Assembly: GCF_034702125.1 (NCBI RefSeq) | Contig: NC_085857.1 | Coordinates: 59,718,814-59,782,813 of the forward strand | Length of the DNA stretch: 64,000 nt | Direction of reading: 5' to 3' | DNA from: Engraulis encrasicolus | Lineage: Eukaryota > Chordata > Actinopteri > Clupeiformes > Engraulidae | In this document: positions 1-29,194 of the stretch, piece after piece | How positions within the stretch are numbered: position 1 is the stretch's first letter | How the letters are laid out: every line of letters begins with the position of its first letter | The notes under the pieces: generated by a model | Seen by the model: only the letters and a program-made list of their open reading frames with translations | What the model was told of the DNA's origin: nothing | Database searches by the model: none | Position numbers and translations under genes: made by a program

Positions 1-448
1 GTGATCTGGCCAGAAGGGGACAGTTTAGACGCTAGCCTGTAGTGCTAATTTCACTATGTAAAACCAATGTAAAGATGCTAACGGGTACAGTTGAGTACAG
101 TATTTTGCTATCGGCCATGCTATTAGCTCCCATGGCTATTACCTCCCATTGATTAGAATGGTGTCTCAACTGTACTCTGCTATGTCTCAACTGTACCCCA
201 CCGTTTTTTAGCTAGGGTACAGTCGGGACAAAAGTGCACCTTTTTTGATTGATTAATTACATAAACATTAAACATCCTAGAGATATAATTCCTTGATTAT
301 ATTTGCCCACATCCTGAAAATATGTTCTGTCCAAAACAACTTTCTTTTTAGGACCTTTTAATGGTCTAATTTCTGCGTGGAAGGGGACAGAAATAAAAGT
401 GTACCCAACTGTACTCAGTCTACCCTAGGCATAAAGCAGCAGTAACAT
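1..448. other. Non-coding, nothing recognised
   Basis: AT-rich sequence without a convincing gene, repeat boundary or RNA. Two phrases (about 85-105 and 400-420) are similar, around 'gtac(c)caactgtactc', but no element could be defined. Confidence 0.4.
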
Positions 449-488
449 GTGTGTGTGTGTGTCTGTGTGTGTGTGTGTGTGTGTGTGT
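449..488. repeat. (GT)n microsatellite, left part
   Basis: GT dinucleotides with one CT interruption. Split from the GT tract at 1902-2002 by the element between them. Confidence 0.95.
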
Positions 489-2004
<1,516 letters not shown>

Positions 2005-2975
2005 TGTTTTTTTTTGTTTTTAGTTAGTTCAGTGTGTGGGTGGTTGACGTTTAAGGGCGTAACACAAAAAAAAAAAATCAAATTCCTGAAAAAAATGATG
2101 GATAAAAATTGGAAAAAATAGAAAAAAAATAAAGCACTTAGTGGTCTGTGGAATTTCACCTTATTTTGCCATTTTTGGGAAAATGTGTCTTGCATCAACA
2201 CATTGCATAGGCATGTCACACCGCAGGAAAATGGAGTCACACCACAGGGAATTCACTGCATTATGGCCATTTTAATCCTTTTGTATACATGACTGACATC
2301 TGAGCTCATGCTAACTTGATAATGATATTGTGTTTAATCTTAATATGTGTTTTCATTTATAAAAAAACTTTTTTTTCCTCCTATAAGAGCAGTCACACCA
2401 CAGGACACCATAAAATGTACCTAAGCATTGCATGGCAGAAAGATTGCAATATGAAGACATATTAAGAGGTTAAGAGTCACCTTAAACTTCCACAGCACTC
2501 TCCAATAACTGAGGTACTGACTGGTTAGGAGCCAGTCTTTAAGAGCCTTGTTGGCCTTGCAGCTGCCCATTCACAAACATTGACATGTCACCCCACAGGA
2601 CACAATTTGTGTTACGAAATTGAACTTGTAGTTAATATTACTGTCTTGACTTTTTTTCACATTCACATATCTTAATATGAAGTTAATATTTATGCAATCA
2701 TGCCAAATGCTTCATACATTATTAAAAATGTTGTTGGTTAATTTATATATATATTATATTCCAGGTTTCATTAATGTTACAGTCACACCGCAGGATATTT
2801 GACATATAAACCTTTACATAAATATTAACAAAAATGTTTCTTCTCATCTAAGACTAATATGAAACATAATGTACCACATCTTCTTTTATTGACATATGTT
2901 TTTTAAAGGAAAAATAACAGTTTTGTAGGTTTTTAACCAATGTTACGAAAAAACAAGGCGTCACGTCTCCCACCC

Positions 2976-3153
<178 letters not shown>

Positions 3154-3468
3154 TTTTGAGTTAGTGCAAGTAGAATGTGCAATCACGATACAGTGTTGGT
3201 ACAGTGATAGTGTTGTGAATAACCAGAAAATAATAGGCCTACATCTGGTGGTGTTGCAACCTCATTCCAGACATCTGTGCAGTGACCAGTAACTCTGAAG
3301 GTGGTGGTGTGGTGAGGAGGACATAGGCCAGTTTAGCGTAAGTGGATGCTAAACGAGTAGGATCCGTGAACCGTTGTAGTGACGATTCATAAATAAACAG
3401 AATCATTCCTGCTTCCTTTTCATCAAGAAATGTCCAACTAGTCTGCACAGCCAGCCAGTGCCTCATTG

Positions 3469-3470
<2 letters not shown>

Positions 3471-3563
<93 letters not shown>
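3471..3563. repeat. (AC)n microsatellite
   Basis: About 46 AC units followed by an ATC-rich run. Confidence 0.97.
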
Positions 3564-3566
<3 letters not shown>

Positions 3567-3575
3567 ATCATCATC

Positions 3576-4160
<585 letters not shown>

Positions 4161-4587
4161 TACTTCTTTATTTGGATTGACAGATATACAATTATCATGG
4201 CACAATCCAAATTTGGTTTAAAAGGAGTCCAATATACAGCACTAGAATCTTCTGTTCATAATGACCTAAGGATAAAGGTGGCACCTGCGTTTCCATATGA
4301 AGAGGCTCCCAATGATGCAAGATATTGAGCAAAATTTTGTGAATTGCTTGGCCCTTCTTTTTGTCAGTCCACAGATCTGTAGACCACGCAAACATAGTTT
4401 ATGCACATGGCTCAGACTACCAAAAATGAGCACAAATGCTTTACATGAGTAATTGTAGTTATTTAAAGCAGTACACAGTGGTTGGTAGGCTATTTCAGAA
4501 ACTTTGTTGAGTAGCATATATAGGCTATATGAATCAAATGAACAACCAATTTCTACAACTATAACTTGTCTATTGTTCTCATCAATC

Positions 4588-4677
4588 AAGGGGAGCAGTA
4601 TCGCTTTGTAGCCTAGACCAGGATTTTAGTCTTTGACTGAAGATCACGGTTTTCAAACACCCTTTTCTTAAGTCGCG

Positions 4678-4679
<2 letters not shown>
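4588..4679 (-). mobile_element. Second copy of the LINE fragment edge
   Basis: Repeats about 90 bp of 3919-4004 almost exactly, also followed by an (AC)n tract, so fragment and microsatellite were duplicated together. Confidence 0.75.
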
Positions 4680-4981
<302 letters not shown>

Positions 4982-5224
4982 CTATTTAAAAACCCGTGAC
5001 AACCCAGTATACAACACCGACTGCGCATGCGTGCACTATTGTTTCCTTATTCCCAAATCGCTTCTATGAACAATGCTAATAACTCTGTTTTCGTTAGACA
5101 ACATTGCCTGTTGCTCTTTTTGAATAATAGATATTGCTGTTTTGTTGTGGAAAAACTTCGTTTGTACTATTTATGGTTGGATTATGTTTAAGAAACCGAT
5201 GCATAGGAGCTCCCATGATCCTCT

Positions 5225-5335
5225 GCGTCGGCCGCGTGGATTTCAAATCGGAGCAGCCAATGAGAAGCGGGCGTGACTTCAAGCACAACCAATCAGATGC
5301 GCACATAACGAACGGAGCACATTTTAAAAAATCGA
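5225..5335 (+). promoter_or_regulatory. Candidate plk1 promoter: two CCAAT boxes plus CHR-like site
   Basis: CCAAT boxes lie at 5257-5261 and 5289-5293, 32 bp apart, the spacing typical of NF-Y sites in G2/M genes. A TTTAAA at 5323-5328 sits about 30 bp after the second box and could be a CHR element (DREAM/MuvB target). A GC-rich E2F-like stretch (gcgggcg) lies between the boxes. The transcription start is not identifiable; an unspliced leader would be about 350-400 nt. Motifs are seen; the role is inferred. Confidence 0.5.
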
Positions 5336-5725
5336 AGCAGCCACTGTTGGCATTACGGGCGACGCGTTTGACAGAGTGGGCTGCTTTATCACTAGATTTG
5401 GATTTGTCAGCCGTTTCTTTTGTAATTACTATTCTGACGAAACTTTAGAAAGTGTAGCATATGTGAAATCTTTCAGCACGCTGAAATATTCATCTTATGA
5501 CGAGTTGGGGCACAGTGGTTGTTTTATTTAAAACCCTACTTACCGAAGAAGCTAACTAATGCTAACTTTTTAAGAGCAACAAACAAGAATGACCGACTAA
5601 TTTCAAGGCTATAGGTTTGTGTAGTGACGATATTCAGTCGTTGTATTTTAGAGCATTTTAATACGTTTGTACATAGACCTTGTTTTTTGAGAATTAGCCG
5701 AAGTTAACACCACTACTCTGAGAAG

Positions 5726-19731
<14,006 letters not shown>

Positions 19732-19783
<52 letters not shown>
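19732..19783 (+). repeat. CA microsatellite at the start of the plk1 3'UTR
   Basis: A nearly pure (CA)n begins one to two bases after the stop codon. A shorter CA tract follows at 19873-19898. The duplicate gene also has a long CA tract here. Confidence 0.95.
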
Positions 19784-19785
<2 letters not shown>

Positions 19786-19867
19786 GCGCGGCATGGTGAA
19801 GCTAATGGCCAAAGCCACATTAAAACAGTGACACACACACGTTTACCCCCTCAGGCACCCTTCCATG

Positions 19868-19898
<31 letters not shown>

Positions 19899-20197
19899 TG
19901 CATTAGTCAGTTCTGTATTCGCAGTCCAACCCCCCTCCTCCCGAATCAGTTTGTTTTGTAGCTTCGTGCTGATGAATTATGGGATGGTGGTGGGCTGGCA
20001 AGAGGTCTTGCTGAGATGATCATGTCCTCTTCTGTCTGTCTGTCCTGGTCAGTCCGTATATATGTCTCTCTGTGTTGTTGGTCTTGAGTGTGTGCCTGCT
20101 TTGGGTGTTTTTTATGTTTTTATTCTTGTGTAAAAATGTTTGTTACCATTCAATGTTTTCCAGAGGTTTTGTACTATTTTAAATATCTGTATAAATG

Positions 20198-20203
20198 AAT
20201 AAA
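20198..20203 (+). terminator. plk1 polyadenylation signal AATAAA
   Basis: AATAAA about 470 nt after the stop, followed from 20220 by a GT/T-rich stretch. The duplicate plk1 copy has the same context at 61190, so it was copied with the 3' end. Confidence 0.85.
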
Positions 20204-20221
20204 GACCTTATTTGGGAAGAG

Positions 20222-21344
20222 TGTGTTTTGTCTGTATTGTTCTCCATTGGGTGTGTCTTGGTCTGATTCAGTCCACTAGTCCAGTTGGGAAGGAGAGTGG
20301 CCAGTGGCACAGCCAGAGAGAATACGAGACGCTTGTCTCCACTCTGCCCTCTAAAGGCAAAGTGCAGTAACTACATATTTTGCCATAATTGAGTTTAGAT
20401 TGAGTGGAGTATTTTCTTAGTGGAGTATTTTAATCCCAATGGAAATTAAGGTGTCTGTCAGTTAACATAAATGTACAAATGCAAAACATACACAAAGACC
20501 TTATACTCATAATTGAACATTACCGTAACATCTTCATAACCTCTTTTATCTTGTGGTCCAAGTGTCTGTCAGATTTTGAGTAACTACAATATCCATTCTA
20601 ATGCCAAAACTTTAAGTCCTTTTTTCCCTCAGTTTCCATGTTGACATAGTTACTGCCCTTTGCCTGTGGAGGACAGTACTGCTGTTTCCAAACCTCTTGG
20701 GGTGTGAATGTGTGTAAGGGGAGGAACTCATTGCTTTTTAAACTTTCCTTGATGCCACCAGGGGCTGTTCACTCACGGAACTTCCTATTAGCCACAATTG
20801 GCTAACCCTGACCACGGGACAGTGCAAAATGAATGGATGTCAATGGAGTTTTTTACCATTATAATTTTTTTGATTTTTTATAATTTTTTGTCCTGAAATA
20901 TTCATATTAAGTTCGAAGCTAGAAATAAGACCCCATTTGAGTAGCGTTTCGATTATTTTGCGCCACTAGATTATTATATACTGGGTCACAAAGCTCAATT
21001 TTATGGGGCCAAACCCATAAACATTAGCACGATGCTATAGCGAGTACAGGTTGAAATCTTCTAACCAGCTGTAAAACTACACACCTGAACGATTTGTCAA
21101 TACAGCCTATTGTTAAACAACAGTCATAGTGCTTACCAGGAATGTTTTGTTGATAATATTTGTGACTGGAAATGGCAGTAGCAATGTATTTAGCATGGGT
21201 TCCCATTTCCATTCCATACATTTTCCCACATGAAGGACTGGCCTACGCTCGTTACTGCAGAATGCATGCAAAGCTAACTGGCTACAATGGGAACCAATGA
21301 GACTGAGCCTTCTCCCTGTGTTCTAATTTCTCTGATGCCACTAT
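20222..21344. other. Intergenic, no gene seen
   Basis: Sequence downstream of plk1 with no coding frame, RNA or bounded element I can support. Confidence 0.4.
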
Positions 21345-21560
21345 GGGGCACCTAAGTCACGCCCTCTACTTCCTGGTTCATGGGGCAGACAGTTGCAAAA
21401 AAATGAATGGAAGTGAACAAGGTGAGTCGGGGTGGGCTTGTAGTGCATAAGTGGAGGTCCAAGGTTTGTTGTTGAAAAACCACATTTCAAGCCCAGTAAT
21501 TATTTTTTTACTCACTCTGCCCCATGAACCAGAAAGTAGAGGGCATGACTTAGATGCCCC
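21345..21560. mobile_element. Foldback MITE with ~44-bp inverted ends, copy 2
   Basis: 216 bp, same family as 18873-19073. Ends GGGGCACCTAAGTCACGCCC and its near complement; AT on both flanks. Confidence 0.85.
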
Positions 21561-23176
21561 ATACCCCATTGGCCTGAACCACCATGCACTTTTCCCTTCT
21601 CTCCAGCCAGAGGTGGTGACATTTTGCAAAGTAAATGGTCAATAGTCCATCTTTAACCTGACACTGGATTATTTAAAAACTCCTGCAAACATGTGCCAGT
21701 TGTATTGGTGAACTTCAAAGTTGGCCGGAGTAACACTTAACACATTCTTTCTAGAATGTCATGCTGCCCATTCACAAATGTTACCTCATACTTGCCATCA
21801 CCATCAAAGTATTCATTACGACTGGAAAACCAAGTTCATACATGAAAAGGTGAATCTTCTCCATCTCTGTCCTTTTTAATTTACAGTAATGGGACATTCT
21901 GAGGTGCAAAACCTACTGTACTTTGGTCAAACTAGCCTAGTAAATAGGCCCTATTGCTGTTTTACTTGGAAGTGGGCAGCACAGTTTCTATGAGCAGCAT
22001 AGTTGCAATACCAACTCTGACCACCTTTTAAAGGTGCACTGTGTAGGATGGGGGGGAGTAGGTATTCAAATTGTTTTTGATGCAGCGTAAATGACCAACC
22101 CATAGATGGGTAAATGGTCATGAAATATCCCATATTTTATAGTCATAATTAGACCTATACTTATCGGTTAGCCTACTCTTTGATTACCTGACTCCCACCA
22201 AAGGGAACAAAGCGTGTAGTTGGTGAATGCAGCCAGATGACATGTCAGGTTACTCTTCCGTCACTTCCAGTGAAGGCACAGTGCATAGTGCTCAAGTCTT
22301 TCCGTGACACTATGCACTGAAGACCTCCATGCACTGTGCACTGACACAAGTACATGGTATGAGACATAAGGATAGACTAGGTTGTGAGAGGGGGTCCGCA
22401 GAAACGTAGTATAGCACGACTCAAGTAAGGGGGGGGGGCTGCAGATGGATTATCTGGCACAAACCATCTTTTTACGTTTGTAAACAATGACTAGGCTCAT
22501 TGTGCATGGTCCCTGGCTGTCGAACTAAACTAGAAATACACTCAAAGAGTGCAGACCTCCTCCAATGAAGCTGTTTGATTGAATATTTGACTATGATAGA
22601 AACTGGAATATCAAAATTAGCCCTATCCCGCAATGGTGAAGAATCTTTAAAAGAACGATTGAGCAAAACAGCATGAGATTTCCCAGGCTATCTTTCTTGG
22701 GGGAGCTACAGCATTTCGTCCAGGGCAGCTCTCGGGCATTATGTTGCCTACTGCATGAGGTCATATCTGGTTGCCTTCTGCATGAGGTTTTTCTCGGGGT
22801 GGCAATGATATGAGGACCTCTCCAAGGGGCTTTCCGCGGTCTATGCCTAATAGGGCTGGATTATCCATTAGGGGCAGTGGCACAGGACTCAGGGGCACCA
22901 AGCATTTTTGACCAGTGAGGGGGCACAAACTTAACACATGTTCATAAAGGGGCACCAGTGGTATAGTGTACAGGGACACCACATTGGCTTAGAGTAGACC
23001 TGATGCCTATTGTATGTGTTGAATGTGTAGGGTTGGCCTACAAATCAGTCTGTATTTTGCTGTAGAAAGTAGGCCCATAATATTTGATGAATGTATGGCA
23101 AATAATGGTCATGCAAAATGAGACAAAACAAGCAACCAACCAAACGAGTTATACTGTCATATTACTGTCATTATTA
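21561..23176. other. Intergenic, no gene seen
   Basis: No coding frame or bounded element identified. A short phrase 'aaaggtgcactgtgta' (about 22031) also occurs near 10408, hinting at a dispersed repeat. Confidence 0.4.
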
Positions 23177-23270
23177 TATCCCCGAAACGCGGAGCGTCGG
23201 GGATGTAATGGTTTTGCGTGCACCGCCGCCGCCGCCGCGTCCGCGTCCGCCGCGTAAGGTCTTTCGTGTT

Positions 23271-24390
23271 AACGCGATAACTTTTGAACGGATGTTTGGA
23301 TTTGTCCCAGATTTGGTGTGTGAATGCTCTAGGGCAGGTTCATGAACTGATTCGAGTTTGGAGGTCAACAATTTCAAGATGGCCGAATTTTTGTTTGGTC
23401 CATAACTTCTGACCGGGTGGATGGATTTGTCCCAGATTTGGTGTGTGAATGTTCTAGGGTAGGTTCATGAACTGATTCGAGTTTGGAGGTCAACAATTTC
23501 AAGATGGCCGAATTCAAGATGGCCGAATTTTTGTTTGGCCCATTACTTCTGACCGGGTGGATGGATTTGTCCCAGATTTGGTGTGTGAATGCTCTAGGGT
23601 GGGTTCATGAACTGATTACAGTTTGGAGGTTAACACTTTCAAGATGGCGGAATTCAAGATGGCCGAATTTTTGTTTGGTCCATAACTTCTGACCGGGTGG
23701 ATGGATTTGTCCCAGATTTGGTGTGTGAATGTTCTAGGGTAGGTTCATGAACTGATTCGATTTTGGAGGTCAACAATTTCAAGATGGCCGAATTCAAGAT
23801 GGCCAAATTTTTGTTTGGCCCATTACTTCTGACCGGGTGGATGGATTTGTCCCAGATTTGGTGTGTGAATGCTCTAGGGTGGGTTCATGAACTGATTACA
23901 GTTTGGAGGTTAACACTTTCAAGATGGCCGAATTCAAGATGGCCGAATTTTTGTTTGGTCCATAACTTCTGACCGGGTGAATGGATTTGTCCCAGATTTG
24001 GTGTGTGAATGCTCTAGGGTGGGTTCATGAACTGATTAGAGTTTGGAGGTTAACACTTTCAAGATGGCCGAATTCAAGATGGCCGAATTTTTGTTTGGTC
24101 CATAACTTCTGACCGGGTGGATGGATTTGTCCCAGATTTGGTGTGTGAATGTTCTAGGGTAGGTTCGTGAACTGATTCGAGTTTGGAGGTCAACAATTTC
24201 AAGATGGCCGAATTCAAGATGGCCGAATTTTTGTTTGGCCCATTACTTCTGACCGGGTGGATGGATTTGTCCCAGATTTGGTGTGTGAATGCTGCAGGGT
24301 AGGTTCATGAACTGATTCGAGTTTGGAGGTCAACACTTTCAAAATGGTGGAATTTTTATTTGGCCCATAACTTCTGACTGGGTGGATTGA
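23271..24390. repeat. 140-bp minisatellite, about 8 units
   Basis: The phrase 'gaccgggtgg' recurs at 23411, 23551, 23691, 23831, 23971, 24111 and 24251, an exact 140-bp period, with a last unit near 24375. Units partly alternate between 'ggtccataac' and 'ggcccattac', a 280-bp higher-order pattern. Confidence 0.95.
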
Positions 24391-24602
24391 TTTGCCCGGT
24401 AACTCCTTAATTTAATGGTTCACCATTTCAGTGAATCTACCATATCAGGTAGGCCTACAGTGTAATAACCAGTGTAACAATATTTAATACCATGTAATAC
24501 TAGTGTAATACCAGTGTAAAAATAGGCAATACCAGGTACAGTGTAATAACCAGTGTAACAATATGTAATACCATGTAATACTAGTGTAATACCAGTGTAC
24601 AA

Positions 24603-26334
24603 TTAAAGCCGCAAGCGGCGATGACGGGCCCTCGCACACATGCATTGCAGGGACGGGGCATGCCACCTAGAATGTTGCTATGACCCCCCCCCACCCCCAA
24701 AGGAAAAATGGAGTCTGTACGACGTTCGGTTCACGAGATATTGACGAAAAAGTAATTAGCATGAATTAGCATTCAAAATTAGCATTAGCATTGTCATGAT
24801 TAGCATGTCGCTATGACCCCCTAAAACAAAAATGGAGTCTGTACGACGTTCAGTTCCCAAGATATTGAAGAATTACACTTTTCCTGCAGTTCCTTTGCCT
24901 ACCACATGGTGGCGCTATACCTTATCTACATTTCAGGCTTATAGAAGAGTTAGTATTCATTATGTGCATACATGTGTGCATTTGCACTGTTTTAAAACAG
25001 TCTTAAGTGAAATGGTGGCCAACTTCCTGTTTTAAAATGCCAAAAAAGTGAAAAAATCTCACTTCCTGTTGGGCGTGGCCATATTGTTGTATGGACTTTA
25101 TTGTGCGCCTTAGTGAGATACACAACTTAAAAAAACTCCCGAGTCTCTAGCTCAAAGTAGATGTTGGCCCCGCCCCTAAACCAGTTTGGGGGCGTGGCCT
25201 CCATTTCAGGCATATACAAAAGTTAGTATTCATTATATGCATACATGTGTGCGTTTGCACTGTTACAAAACACTCCAAACTGAAATGGTGGCCAACTTCC
25301 TGTTTTAAAATGCCAAATATGTGACTTCCTGTTGGGCGTGGCCATATCGTTGTATGGACTTTATTGTGCGCCTTAGTGAGATACACAACTTAAAAAAAGT
25401 CCCGAGTCTGTAGCTCAAAGTAGATGTTGGCCCCGCCCCTAAATGTGTTTGGGGGCGTGGCCTCCATTTCAGGCATATACAAAAGTAAGTATTCATTATA
25501 TGCATGCATGTGTGCGTTTGCAGGGTTTTAAAACACTCCAAACTGAAATGGTGGCCAACTTCCTGTTTTAAAATGACAAAATAGTCAAAATATGTCACTT
25601 CCTGTTGGGCGTGGCCATATCGTTATATGGACTTTATTGTGCGCCTTAGTGAGATACACAACTTAAAAAAAGTCCCGAGTCTCTAGCTCAAAGTAGATGT
25701 TGGCCCCGCCCCTAAACCAGTTTGGGGGCGTGGCCTCCATTTCAGGCATATAGAAAAGTTAGTATTCATTATATGCATACATGTGTGCGTTTGCACTGTT
25801 ACAAAACACTCCAAACTGAAATGGTGGCCAACTTCCTGTTTTAGAATTAGATACCTAAATTCATGGAGCCGCCATCTTGGCAAATTACGAGATATGAAAA
25901 ATTCCTTCGCAATATATCATCTTCAATGCCTTGAGCTCATGTCCACAGAATATGAAGTCAATACGATGTACGGTGTAGGACAAGTACGTAAAAGTACGTA
26001 AAAAATGCTAAAAAATGCCAAAAAAGTCAAAATATCTCACTTCCTGTTGGGCGTGGCCATATCGTTGTATCGGACTTTATGATGCGCCTTAGTGAGATAC
26101 ACACCCTAAAAAAAGTCCCGAGTCTCTAGCTCAAAGTATATGGTGGCCCCGCCCCTAAACGCTTTCGGGGGCGTGGCCTCGTACCCGTGTTCCATCAGGG
26201 GTTAATATTCGGCGTCTGAGTAGCGGGGGGAATCTCGAATGTGTGTACCAAGTGGCGGAAGTGTACGAGCACCGGAAGTACCCGAGAAATGGCCCAACGT
26301 TACAGACTACTAAGGAGAATAATAATAATAATAA
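24603..26334 (+). repeat. Array unit 1 (family I)
   Basis: Built from ~270-bp subunits ('gttgggcgtggccatat', 'tggactttat', 'atttcaggcatat'). Ends in (AAT)n without the hairpin tail. Nearly identical to unit 3. Confidence 0.85.
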
Positions 26335-27129
26335 TTAAAGCCGCGAGCGGCGATGACGGGCCCTCGCACCTACGGTTCAAGGCACATCGCCCCAAATCCC
26401 GTCACATCCTGCCCAAAACAAAAATGGAGTCTATACGACGTTCGGTTCACGAGATAAAGATATTTAAGAAATCCACTTTTACTGCAGTTCATTTGCCTAC
26501 CATATGGTGGCGCTATATCAGGTTGCCATAGTAGGCATATAGAAAAAGGTTTATACTCATTATATGCATGAACACATGCATTTGCACTGTTTTAAAAACA
26601 CTGCAAACTAAAATAGTGGCCAACTTCCTGTTTCAATAAGAGGTCCAATTATCTCACTTCCTGTTGGGCGTGGCCATGTCACTGCATGACATTTTTTGTT
26701 CGTCTTAGTCAGATACACATTCATAAAAATGTTGAAGTCCGTATCTTGAACTTAATGCTGAACCCGCCCCATAGGCCCATTGACTTAAGGGGGCGCTACA
26801 GAGCCCATGTACCGAGTTAGGGGCGGGGCTTGTTTGGAGAGGTACGTGCTACCCTACCAAACAGCTGTGCGCAGTAACTTTGAAAGATATGCATGGCAAC
26901 CCCCTCAGAAAGGGCACATTTTCAGTGATTTTTTCACCAGAATTCATCAAGCCGCCATCTTGTTTTCTTAAAATATATTGAAAATTCCTTCAGAAAATAT
27001 CATCTCCAATGTCTTAAGATCATTTGCAAATTGGAACAAAACCAAACAAGTGTACGTTTTAGGAGGAGTACTTCAAAGTACATGGTATGACAATTTGGGC
27101 ATATGTCAAAAGTTCAACTTCAAGTCCAA
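26335..27129 (+). repeat. Array unit 2, left part of an interrupted family II unit
   Basis: Family II head plus about 795 bp, stopping at 'caagtccaa'. The same unit resumes at 30928 with 'ttacctcacttcc'. Confidence 0.85.
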
Positions 27130-29194
27130 TTAAAGCCGCAAGCGGCGATGACGGGCCCTCGCACACATGCATTGCAGGGACGGGGCATGCCACCTAGAAT
27201 GTTGCTATGCCCCCCCCCAGGAAAAATGGAGTCTGTACGACGTTCGGTTCACGAGATATTGACGAAAAAGTAATTAGCATGAATTAGCATTCAAAATTAG
27301 CATTAGCATTGTCATGATTAGCATGTCGCTATGACCCCCTAAAACAAAAATGGAGTCTGTACGACGTTCAGTTCCCAAGATATTGAAGAATTACACTTTT
27401 CCTGCAGTTCCTTTGCCTACCACATGGTGGCGCTATACCTTATCTACATTTCAGGCTTATAGAAGAGTTAGTATTCATTATGTGCATACATGTGTGCATT
27501 TGCACTGTTTTAAAACAGTCTTAAGTGAAATGGTGGCCAACTTCCTGTTTTAAAATGCCAAAAAAGTGAAAAAATCTCACTTCCTGTTGGGCGTGGCCAT
27601 ATCGTTGTATGGACTTTATTGTGCGCCTTAGTGAGATACACAACTTAAAAAAACTCCCGAGTCTGTACCTGAAAGTAGATGTTGGCCCCGCCCCTAAACG
27701 TGATTGGGGGCGTGGCCTCCATTTCAGGCATATACAAAAGTAAGTATTCATTATATGCATGCATGTGTGCGTTTGCAGGGTTTTAAAACACTCCAAACTG
27801 AAATGGTGGCCAACTTCCTGTTTTAAAATGACAAAATAGTCAAAATATGTCACTTCCTGTTGGGCGTGGCCATATCGTTGTATGGACTTTATTGTGCGCC
27901 TTAGTGAGATACACAACTTAAAAAAAGTCCCGAGTCTCTAGCTCAAAGTAGATGTTGGCCCCGCCCCTAAACCAGTTTGGGGGCGTGGCCTCCATTTCAG
28001 GCATATAGAAAAGTTAGTATTCATTATATGCATACATGTGTGCGTTTGCACTGTTACAAAACACTCCAAACTGAAATGGTGGCCAACTTCCTGTTTTAAA
28101 AAGCCAAATATGTGACTTCCTGTTGGGCGTGGCCATATCGTTGTATGGACTTTATTGTGCGCCTTAGTGAGATACACAACTTAAAAAAGTCCCGAGTCTG
28201 TAGCTCAAAGTAGATGTTGGCCCCGCCCCTAAATGTGTTTGGGGGCGTGGCCTCCATTTCAGGCATATACAAAAGTAAGTATTCATTATATGCATGCATG
28301 TGTGCGTTTGCAGGGTTTTAAAACACTCCAAACTGAAATGGTGGCCAACTTCCTGTTTTAAAATGACAAAATAGTCAAAATATGTCACTTCCTGTTGGGC
28401 GTGGCCATATCGTTATATGGACTTTATTGTGCGCCTTAGTGAGATACACAACTTAAAAAAAGTCCCGAGTCTCTAGCTCAAAGTAGATGTTGGCCCCGCC
28501 CCTAAACCAGTTTGGGGGCGTGGCCTCCATTTCAGGCATATAGAAAAGTTAGTATTCATTATATGCATACATGTGTGCGTTTGCACTGTTACAAAACACT
28601 CCAAACTGAAATGGTGGCCAACTTCCTGTTTTAGAATTAGATACCTAAATTCATGGAGCCGCCATCTTGGCAAATTACGAGATATGAAAAATTCCTTCGC
28701 AATATATCATCTTCAATGCCTTGAGCTCATGTCCACAGAATATGAAGTCAATACGATGTACGGTGTAGGACAAGTACGTAAAAGTACGTAAAAAATGCTA
28801 AAAAATGCCAAAAAAGTCAAAATATCTCACTTCCTGTTGGGCGTGGCCATATCGTTGTATCGGACTTTATGATGCGCCTTAGTGAGATACACACCCTAAA
28901 AAAAGTCCCGAGTCTCTAGCTCAAAGTATATGGTGGCCCCGCCCCTAAACGCTTTCGGGGGCGTGGCCTCGTACCCGTGTTCCATCGGGGGTTAATATTC
29001 GGCGTCTGAGTAGCGGGGGGAATCTAGAATGTGTGTACCAAGTGGCGGAAGTGTACGAGCACCGGAAGTACCCGAGAAATGGCCCAACAGTGCTAAAGAC
29101 TAAGGGAGAATAATAATAATAATAATTCGGAAAACAATAGGGCTTCGCACCGAGAGGGCGAAGACGTGGCCCTGCACTTCGGTGCGGGCCCTAA
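27130..29194 (+). repeat. Array unit 3 (family I)
   Basis: Copy of unit 1 with one extra ~270-bp subunit and a full type 2 tail at 29104-29194. Confidence 0.85.

Noticed and set aside
5094..5448. ORFs on both strands over the plk1 promoter region
   Set aside because: They overlap CCAAT boxes and a GC-rich promoter-like stretch; no homology recognised.
23271..24390. Regular repeat-spacer look resembling a CRISPR array
   Set aside because: The whole 140-bp unit is conserved, so there are no unique spacers, and the DNA is a fish genome.
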